From: JAYPUG01 sp038117265
GTDB lineage: Bacteria; Pseudomonadota; Alphaproteobacteria; UBA6615
Assembly: GCA_038117265.1 (NCBI GenBank)
Contig: JAYOFO010000069.1
Coordinates: 1 to 12,383, forward strand
DNA: 12,383 nucleotides
Direction of reading: 5' to 3'
Shown: positions 6,686-12,383 of the stretch, piece by piece
Numbering within the stretch: position 1 is the first letter of the stretch
Layout of the letters: every line of letters starts with the position of its first letter
Program-made: the position numbers and the translations under genes
Notes under the pieces: generated by a model
The model's input: the letters and a program-made list of their open reading frames with translations, nothing else
Databases searched by the model: none
What the model was told of the DNA's origin: nothing

Positions 6686-6741
6686 CGCATTCGCCCCGTA
6701 TCGGCGCTGCAGGCGCCACATCTGAAACGTAGGCCAAGCCA

Positions 6742-9228
6742 ATGAGCACTCTATCCGTCCTCACCAGGATCGGGATCATCGCTGACGAGATGACGCCGCC
6801 GCGCGGCCTCTCGCGAATCGTCCGTGTCTTCTTCTCGATCGTGGCCGTCGCCTACGCCTACTTCTTCATCCACATCTCGTTCTTCGGTCCGCCAGTCGAG
6901 CAGGTGTTCCGCGGAACCTTCATCATGGGCGTCGGCGTGATGTCGCTGCTGGCGTTCAAGAACCGGCAGCGTTCGTTCCGCGACAACCCGATCATCCTCG
7001 ACGAGATATTCAGCGTCGTGAACCTGGCGATGCTCGGCGCGGCGATCTCTGTCTGGATCGACTACCAGCTTGGCGACCACCCAAAGCAGTGGTTCCGTTA
7101 TTTCGACGATGGCGTTCTGACGATCGGCTGGATCGGCGCCGCGGGCGGCGTGCTGGTCTATCTGTGGGAAGGTTTCCGCACGAAGCGGGGAGACGGATTC
7201 TCGATCTCCGACATTGCGTTCATCGCGTGCACGGTGATGGCGGTGCTCTGGTGGAGCGACAACGTCCAGGAACTGAGGGAGTCGACGGGCCGGCCCATTC
7301 CTGCCTTGCTGTTCATCTATTCGGTGATGCTGGTCTCATCCAGCTTCGAGATCGCGCGCCGCATCGTCGGCCCGCTGATTCCGCTGCTTGGCTTCCTGTT
7401 CTTCATCTATTCGTTCGAGGACATCGCCCAGGCCATGCCGGGCCTGCTCTACCATTCGGGCTATGAGGCCGAGGAGGTCATGGACTTCCTGATCGCCTCG
7501 ACCGAAGGCATGTTCGGCCTGATCACCAACGTGTTCGCGACCTTCATCGTGATCTTCGTGATCCTCGGGGCGTTCCTCGAAAAGACCGGGCTGGGCGCGG
7601 TCATCATCAACACCGCCTACCGGCTGACGGGAGCGCGGACCGGCGGGCCGGGCCTGGCGGCCGTCATCAGTTCCGGCCTGTTCGGCATGATCTCGGGCTC
7701 GGGCGTCGCCAACGTCATGACGACCGGCACCCTGACCATTCCGCTGATGAAGCGTGTTGGCTATCGTGCGGAGTTCGCTGGCGGCGTCGAGGCCGCGGCT
7801 TCGACAGGCGGCGCCTACATGCCGCCGATCATGGGCGCGGGCGCCTTCCTGCTCGCCGAGCTGACCGAGACCAGCTACTTCGACATCGTCAAGATCGCGG
7901 TCATCCCGGCGATCCTCTACTACCTGTCGGTCGGGCTGATCGTCTATTTCCGCGCGCTGAAGGCAAATCTTCGCGGCGTCAAGGAAAGCGAGTTGCCGCG
8001 GTGGGGCGAGATCATCCCCAAGCTGCACCTGCTGCTGCCGATTCCGATGATGGTCTTCTTCCTGGTGGTCGGGGACTCGCCGTTCCTGGCTGCGGCCAAG
8101 ACGATCGTCCTGATCATCATGCTGAAGACGATCGACCTGCTCGATTCGATCCCGACCCGGGTCCGGCTGCAATCCTGGAAATACTACCTGCCGATCTCGG
8201 TCCTCGTGGGCGTGTTCGTCTACTTCTTCGGTGCGCAAATCGGTGCGCCGTTCCTGTGGTTCGTCGAGGACTATGTGGGCATCCAGTTCGGCGACGCCTT
8301 CTTCTGGGTGGTGTTCACCTTCCTCGTGCTGAAGTTCGCAGAGGTCCTGATCTACGGGCGCGACGAGGAAGAGGCCGCGCGGATGGACGCCGCGCTGGCA
8401 GCGCAGGAAAACCTGATCGGCGTCCACGAGAACCTGTCGACCTTGAACGGCGTACGCGACGTTCTCGTCGAACTGGTGCGCACGATCTGGGTCTCGCTGG
8501 AGGCGGGCGCGCGCAACACGCTGGTGGTGAGCTGCATCGCCGGCGTGCTGGGCATCCTGCTGTCGGCGGCGACCAAGTCGGACCTGCCGGGCCGTGTCGC
8601 CTCGCTGCTCGTCGAGGCCAGCGGCGGCATCCTGCCGATCACCATCCTTCTGGTCATCGTTGCCGGCTACATCATCGGCATGGGCCTGCCGATCGTTGCC
8701 AGCTACGTTCTGCTGGCGATCTTCGCGGTCGGCGCGCTGACCGATCTGGGCGTGCCAAGCCTGGCGGCGCACATGATCAGCTACTGGGTGGCCGTGGTCA
8801 GCGCAGTTACGCCACCGGTGGCCCTGGCGGCCTTCGCGGCCAGTTCGATATCGCAATCGGACCCGGTGGCGACCGGCAACCAGGCGTTCAAGATGGCATC
8901 GACGATCCTGATCATGCCCTTCCTGTTCGTCTACACGCCGCTGCTGCTCGAGGGCTCGACGCTGGAGATCGCGATCACCACGGCTGCATGCGTCATCGGC
9001 GTGGTCACCTGGGCGGTCTTCCTGGAGGGCTTCGGCACGGGCGGGTTCCTGCGGCCGGTTGCGGGCCTCGCCTCGTTCTGCCTGCTGATCCCGTCCGGCG
9101 CGATCATCGGGGCCTTCTTCGGCATCCAGAACGAGCTCCTGTTGGAACTGTATGCCGTGGGCACGGTGCTGACCGTGATCATGATCATCCTGATGTGGCG
9201 GCACCGGGAGACGATCGCCGTCTCGTGA
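6742..9228 (+). CDS. TRAP transporter fused permease (4TM/12TM, TAXI type)
   Basis: The product is 828 residues and strongly hydrophobic, with well over a dozen membrane segments. It combines the small (DctQ-like) and large (DctM-like) TRAP permease subunits in one chain, the normal form for TAXI systems. Large-subunit hallmarks are SGSGVANVMTTG from residue 318, GGAYMPPIMGAGAF from 356 and, in the second half, GMGLPIVASYV and VTPPVALAAFAASSIS. It would import the ligand delivered by the upstream binding protein, driven by an ion (usually Na+) gradient. Residues ~538-585 form a charged, mostly non-membrane stretch (beginning GRDEEEAARMD) between the two halves of the 12TM part. The ribosome-binding site before ATG 6742 is weak (GTAGG-like), in keeping with lower expression than the binding protein. 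Substrate is undetermined. Confidence 0.94.
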   Translation: MSTLSVLTRIGIIADEMTPPRGLSRIVRVFFSIVAVAYAYFFIHISFFGPPVEQVFRGTFIMGVGVMSLLAFKNRQRSFRDNPIILDEIFSVVNLAMLGAAISVWIDYQLGDHPKQWFRYFDDGVLTIGWIGAAGGVLVYLWEGFRTKRGDGFSISDIAFIACTVMAVLWWSDNVQELRESTGRPIPALLFIYSVMLVSSSFEIARRIVGPLIPLLGFLFFIYSFEDIAQAMPGLLYHSGYEAEEVMDFLIASTEGMFGLITNVFATFIVIFVILGAFLEKTGLGAVIINTAYRLTGARTGGPGLAAVISSGLFGMISGSGVANVMTTGTLTIPLMKRVGYRAEFAGGVEAAASTGGAYMPPIMGAGAFLLAELTETSYFDIVKIAVIPAILYYLSVGLIVYFRALKANLRGVKESELPRWGEIIPKLHLLLPIPMMVFFLVVGDSPFLAAAKTIVLIIMLKTIDLLDSIPTRVRLQSWKYYLPISVLVGVFVYFFGAQIGAPFLWFVEDYVGIQFGDAFFWVVFTFLVLKFAEVLIYGRDEEEAARMDAALAAQENLIGVHENLSTLNGVRDVLVELVRTIWVSLEAGARNTLVVSCIAGVLGILLSAATKSDLPGRVASLLVEASGGILPITILLVIVAGYIIGMGLPIVASYVLLAIFAVGALTDLGVPSLAAHMISYWVAVVSAVTPPVALAAFAASSISQSDPVATGNQAFKMASTILIMPFLFVYTPLLLEGSTLEIAITTAACVIGVVTWAVFLEGFGTGGFLRPVAGLASFCLLIPSGAIIGAFFGIQNELLLELYAVGTVLTVIMIILMWRHRETIAVS

Positions 9229-9293
9229 CGACCGATGCCTTGCGTTATGCTGTTGGCTCTCGTTCCTGAAGGATCGTGCGCGAGGGCCCGAAC

Positions 9294-9773
9294 ATGACGG
9301 CAGCGAAAGGCGGCGGTGCGCCGCGACACCGGATCACGAAGTTCGAGGAGGCGGAGGAAATCCGCCCCTTCGGCACGCCGGCGCGTGTGATGATGCGCAC
9401 CGAGGACACCGGCGGCGCGTTCTCGGCGCTACTCGTCATGCACGGGCCCGGCGAAGGGCCGCCGCCGCATTTCCATGCGGGCCAGTCGGAGTATTTCTTC
9501 GTCGTCGAAGGCCGCTACGAGATGACGATCGCGGACGAGACCACGATCATGGAACCGGGCGACATGGGCTTCGTGCCCCCCAACACGGTCCACACCTTCC
9601 GCAACATCACCGACCGGCCGGCTAAGATGCTCGACTGGAGCCTGCCGGGCGGGCAGGACCGCTATTTCCGCGAGATCGACGAGATGGGCAAGGGCGGCCG
9701 CGGCTTCGGCGAGGACATGATGGAGCGTCTCGCCGAGACCAACGCGCGGCACGACGCGCATTTCGTGAAATAG
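9294..9773 (+). CDS. Single-domain cupin protein
   Basis: The product is 159 residues from ATG 9294, chosen because GAGGG lies seven bases upstream; an in-frame GTG at 9276 would add six residues but sits too close to its own AAGGA. Both cupin motifs are clear. Motif 1 gives H59, H61 and E66 (HFHAGQSEYFFVVEG) and motif 2 gives GDMGFVPPNTVH with H100, a complete 3-His/1-Glu metal site of the kind seen in dioxygenases, isomerases and some lyases. The rest is short and polar with no signal peptide, so it is cytosolic. It starts 65 bases after the permease stop and 19 bases before the next gene ends the spacing, fitting one operon. The reaction cannot be assigned; it may be an enzyme of the pathway or a small metabolite-binding protein. 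Confidence 0.85.
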   Translation: MTAAKGGGAPRHRITKFEEAEEIRPFGTPARVMMRTEDTGGAFSALLVMHGPGEGPPPHFHAGQSEYFFVVEGRYEMTIADETTIMEPGDMGFVPPNTVHTFRNITDRPAKMLDWSLPGGQDRYFREIDEMGKGGRGFGEDMMERLAETNARHDAHFVK

Positions 9774-9792
9774 GCGCCAAACCGGTGCGGCC

Positions 9793-10848
9793 ATGACAAC
9801 CGGCAAGGTCGAGACTGCGCCGCTGGCGACCGCCGTGGTCGGCAGCTACCCGCAGCCCGACTGGCTGATCGACCGCGCGCGCCTGCTGACCCAGGGGCCG
9901 TCCCGCGTGCGGGCGCGCGAAATCTGGCGGTTGGCCGAGGACGAGCTGGAGGCCGCCCAGGACAAGGCGACGGTCGAGGCGATCCGCGACATGGAGGCGG
10001 CGGGCGTCGACATCGTCACCGACGGCGAGGCGCGGCGCGAGAGCTACTCGAACCGGTTCGCGACGGCCCTCGAAGGGGTCGACATCGACAATCCGGGCCA
10101 GGTGACCAACCGCATGGGTGGCAAGACCTGGGTGCCGCGCATCACCGGCCCGATCCGCCGCCCCGCGCCGATCCAGGTGCGTGACACCGAGTTCCTGCGC
10201 GCCAACACCGACCGGATCGTCAAGATGACGGTCCCGGGGCCGTTCACGATGACGATGCAGGCGGTCAACGAACACTATGCGAGCGACCGCGAGGCCGCGA
10301 TGGCCTATGCCGACGTGGTCAATGCCGAGGTGCGGGATCTGTTCGCCGCGGGCGCCGACATCGTCCAGCTCGACGAGCCGTGGATGCAGGCGCGGCCCGA
10401 ACAGGCCAAGGCGTTCGCGGTCGAGGCGATCAACCGCGCGCTCGACGGGGTCGGCGGGACGACGGCTATCCACATGTGTTTCGGCTATGCCAATGCCGTG
10501 AAGAACAAGCCCGACGGCTATTCCTTCCTGCCCGAACTCGACGCGGTCGATGCCGACCAGATCTCGATCGAGGCGGCCCAGCCGGGGCTCGACACCGCGA
10601 TCCTCGAGCGGCTGCCGTCGAAGACCGTCCTTGTGGGCGTGATCAGCATGGAGAGCGGGGAGGTCGAGTCTCCGGCCGTTGTGGCCGGTCGAATCCGCGC
10701 CGCGCTGGGCCATCTTCCCGCCGAACGGATGATCGTCGCGCCCGATTGCGGCATGAAATACCTGTCGCGGGAGTCCGCCTTCGGCAAGCTCAAGGTGATG
10801 GTCGAGGCCGCACGCATGGTTCGCGACGAACTGGCGGGCACCGCATAG
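9793..10848 (+). CDS. MetE C-terminal-domain-like zinc protein (cobalamin-independent methionine synthase II family)
   Basis: The product is 351 residues, equivalent to only the C-terminal catalytic barrel of MetE (~750). The zinc ligands can be placed: H227 and C229 in IHMCFGYAN, probably E260 in ISIEAAQ, and C319 in APDCGMKY. The LDEP motif (residues 193-196) that positions the thiol substrate in MetE is present, as is the N-terminal GSYPQP signature. Full MetE moves a methyl group from methyltetrahydrofolate to homocysteine. Stand-alone barrels of this superfamily include core methionine synthases and epoxyalkane:coenzyme M transferase, all activating a thiol on zinc. Its position in an operon with a transporter, a cupin and a ThDP enzyme argues for a role on the imported compound rather than general methionine synthesis. 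It begins 19 bases after the cupin stop, with a weak ribosome-binding site. Family is secure, reaction open. Confidence 0.87.
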   Translation: MTTGKVETAPLATAVVGSYPQPDWLIDRARLLTQGPSRVRAREIWRLAEDELEAAQDKATVEAIRDMEAAGVDIVTDGEARRESYSNRFATALEGVDIDNPGQVTNRMGGKTWVPRITGPIRRPAPIQVRDTEFLRANTDRIVKMTVPGPFTMTMQAVNEHYASDREAAMAYADVVNAEVRDLFAAGADIVQLDEPWMQARPEQAKAFAVEAINRALDGVGGTTAIHMCFGYANAVKNKPDGYSFLPELDAVDADQISIEAAQPGLDTAILERLPSKTVLVGVISMESGEVESPAVVAGRIRAALGHLPAERMIVAPDCGMKYLSRESAFGKLKVMVEAARMVRDELAGTA

Positions 10849-10865
10849 CGCACCCGCGTTGTCCG

Positions 10866-10881
10866 CCCGGTTTGGACCGGG
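10866..10881 (+). promoter_or_regulatory. Small hairpin between the MetE-like and ThDP genes
   Basis: CCCGGT (10866-10871) and ACCGGG (10876-10881) pair perfectly around TTGG, with one extra G-U pair possible. No T-run follows, so an intrinsic terminator is doubtful. It lies in the 109-base gap, the longest after the permease, and may be a processing or attenuation point. No convincing promoter follows it. Confidence 0.35.
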
Positions 10882-10942
10882 TATTACAGACGCGTTGAAA
10901 CATTCACGAACGGCACCGCGTGACGGGCCGCGATAAGCCTCC

Positions 10943-10950
10943 AGGGGGAG
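10943..10950 (+). promoter_or_regulatory. Ribosome-binding site of the ThDP enzyme gene
   Basis: AGGGGGAG at 10943-10950 lies seven bases before ATG 10958 and fixes the start. It is much stronger than the site of the preceding MetE-like gene. Confidence 0.75.
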
Positions 10951-10957
10951 AAACGAA

Positions 10958-12383
10958 ATGGCGAAGATGACGGGCGCGCAGGTCATGGCAGACCTGCTGA
11001 AGGGTTACGGGGTCACCCATATCTTCCAGGTGCCGGCGGTGCTGCGCACGACGATGGTCGAGCTCGAGAAGCGGACCGACATCAAGCGCCTTCACGTCCA
11101 CTCCGAGGCGACGGCGGCATACATGGCCGACGGTTACGCCCGCGCGACCGGCCGGCCCGGCGTGTGCATGGCCCAGGTGATCGGCGCGCTGAACCTGGCC
11201 GCCGGCCTGCGCGATGCCTGGCTCGCCCGGTCGCCAGTGATCGCCATGACCGGCGGCCGCGACCCCAAGACCAAGTTCCGCGGCGTCTATCAGGAGGTCG
11301 ACGACATGCCGGCCTTCGAGCCGGTGACCAAGTTCAACGCCACGGTCGACGATGTGGCCCGCTTCCCCGACATGGTGCGTCAGGCCTTCCGCAGCGCCAC
11401 CTCGGGCACGCCCGGCCCGGTGCACCTGCAGTTCCGCGGCAACGAGGCGCAGATCGACGCCGAGGAAGCCGACATGGAGGCGCTGGTCGAGGAGGCGTTC
11501 GCATCGCTGCCGCCGTACCGGCCCGAGCCCTCGGACGCCGCGGTGCGCGACGCGCTGGCCGCAATCGAGGCGGCCGAGCGCCCGGTCATCGTGGCGGGCG
11601 GCGGCGTGCGGGCATCGGGCGCCAAGGACGAGGTGGTCGAGCTCGCCGAGCGGCTGAACATTCCCGTCGCGACCTCGCTGAACGGCAAGGACACGATCCC
11701 CGGCACTCATCCGCTGTCGGTCGGTGTCGTGGGCACCTATTCGCGCGAGAGCGCCAACATCATCGTCGGCCAGGCCGACCTCGTGATCTTCATCGGCACC
11801 TCGACGGGTGGCATGACGACCCATTTCTGGGCCGTTCCGCCGATCGGCACGCCCGCCGTCCAGATCGACATCGAGCCCGAAGAGCTCGGCCGCAACTACC
11901 CGCTGAAGGCGGCGGTCCAGGCCGACGTGAAGGTCGCGGTCTCGCGCATGCTGGCCCAGACCAACGCGCAATCGGCGAGCAAGCGGCAGAAATGGGTCGA
12001 GCAGGCCGCCGCTGCCGACCGGTCGTGGCGCGAGAAGTACAACGACCTGCTCACCTCCGACGCCGTGCCGATGCGCCCCGAGCGCATCTGCAAGGAGCTG
12101 TCCGATCACCTGCCTGACGACGCCATCGTCGTCGCCGACACCGGCCACACCGGCATGTGGATGGGCGGCATGTACGACCTGCGCACGCAGAACCAGAGCT
12201 ACATGCGTTCGGCCGGACACCTGGGCTGGGCCTTCCCCGCGGCGCTCGGCGCCAAGTGCGGCGTGCCCGACCGGCCGGTCTTCTGTTTCACCGGCGATGC
12301 CGGCTTCTGGTACCACATCGGCGATGTCGAGACGGCGGCGCGCTGGGGCATCAACACGGTCACGCTGGTCAACAACAACGCCT
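10958..12383 (+). CDS. Thiamine-diphosphate enzyme of the acetolactate synthase family, 3' end missing
   Basis: The frame is open from ATG 10958 to the window edge, giving 475 codons; full-length relatives are about 550-600, so perhaps 80-120 residues are cut off. The N-terminal pyrimidine-binding domain shows the essential glutamate E50 in HVHSEATAAYMADGYARATG. The central domain (~190-340) has VIVAGGGVRASGA and IDIEPEELG. The pyrophosphate-binding motif begins GDAGF at residues 446-450 and runs to the NNN near the edge. These enzymes cleave or join C-C bonds next to a carbonyl; relatives include acetolactate synthase, benzoylformate and sulfopyruvate decarboxylases, glyoxylate carboligase and sulfoacetaldehyde acetyltransferase. 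The usual TSGPG stretch is replaced by AQVIG (about residues 70-74), unlike true acetolactate synthase, and no ilvH is seen. A catabolic 2-oxo-acid decarboxylase or carboligase is therefore more likely. Its own strong ribosome-binding site follows a 109-base gap. Confidence 0.88.
   Translation, partial: MAKMTGAQVMADLLKGYGVTHIFQVPAVLRTTMVELEKRTDIKRLHVHSEATAAYMADGYARATGRPGVCMAQVIGALNLAAGLRDAWLARSPVIAMTGGRDPKTKFRGVYQEVDDMPAFEPVTKFNATVDDVARFPDMVRQAFRSATSGTPGPVHLQFRGNEAQIDAEEADMEALVEEAFASLPPYRPEPSDAAVRDALAAIEAAERPVIVAGGGVRASGAKDEVVELAERLNIPVATSLNGKDTIPGTHPLSVGVVGTYSRESANIIVGQADLVIFIGTSTGGMTTHFWAVPPIGTPAVQIDIEPEELGRNYPLKAAVQADVKVAVSRMLAQTNAQSASKRQKWVEQAAAADRSWREKYNDLLTSDAVPMRPERICKELSDHLPDDAIVVADTGHTGMWMGGMYDLRTQNQSYMRSAGHLGWAFPAALGAKCGVPDRPVFCFTGDAGFWYHIGDVETAARWGINTVTLVNNNA

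Noticed and set aside
7336..9204. Long minus-strand open frame opposite the TRAP permease
   Set aside because: The product is almost entirely charged residues (Asp, Arg, Gln, His), typical of the antisense of a membrane protein gene; it has no ribosome-binding site or domain.
9223..9251. Possible promoter before the cupin (TATGCT at 9246-9251)
   Set aside because: No acceptable -35 element lies 16-18 bases upstream, and the short gap fits cotranscription with the permease.
10866..10900. Intrinsic terminator after the MetE-like gene
   Set aside because: The hairpin is short and followed by ATTACAG rather than a T-run; listed only as a hairpin.
10904..12316. Long open frame on the minus strand opposite the ThDP gene
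   Set aside because: Its translation is rich in His, Arg and Gly repeats with no recognisable domain, and the plus strand encodes a clear ThDP enzyme with intact motifs. It is a by-product of GC-rich codon use.
1..12383. CRISPR arrays, insertion sequences, prophage or toxin-antitoxin genes
   Set aside because: No regularly spaced repeats, transposase or integrase motifs, or small paired genes of these types were found on either strand.

Overview
The window comes from a GC-rich genome with strong G/C third-position bias. The left-edge gene order maf, RNase E/G-type ribonuclease, yacG, tRNA-Phe is typical of Alphaproteobacteria, so I infer an alphaproteobacterium, perhaps a Rhodospirillales-like lineage. 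No gene here fixes the genus.

Layout. (1) Positions 1-2002 are housekeeping: the 3' part of maf, a short RNase E/G-family ribonuclease whose GTG start overlaps the maf stop, the small zinc protein yacG, and a tRNA-Phe (GAA) with its own likely promoter and an encoded CCA end. (2) Positions 2133-4291 hold a two-gene unit on the plus strand: a cyclase-family metal-dependent hydrolase and an amidase-signature amidohydrolase, each with a strong ribosome-binding site. (3) A TauD/TfdA-type Fe(II)/2-oxoglutarate dioxygenase lies on the minus strand (4295-5329), tail to tail with the amidase with three bases between the stop codons. (4) Positions 5330-5619 are a divergent, locally AT-richer control region with two perfect inverted repeats, one overlapping the -35 box of the best promoter candidate. 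(5) Positions 5620-12383 run rightward: a TAXI-type periplasmic binding protein, an intercistronic stem-loop, a fused 4TM/12TM TRAP permease, a one-domain cupin, a MetE C-terminal-domain-only zinc protein, and a thiamine-diphosphate enzyme of the acetolactate-synthase family that is cut by the right edge.

Regions 2-5 read as an uptake-and-catabolism locus. A TAXI TRAP transporter would import a small, probably carboxylated, compound. Two amide or ring-opening hydrolases, an oxygenase, a cupin, a MetE-like transferase and a ThDP lyase or carboligase would then process it. The substrate cannot be read from sequence, and I do not recognise this combination as a named pathway. It is the most interesting content of the window. 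No transcription factor, transposase, integrase, CRISPR array or defence gene is seen. The ThDP gene has no stop codon inside the window, and the maf fragment has no start.
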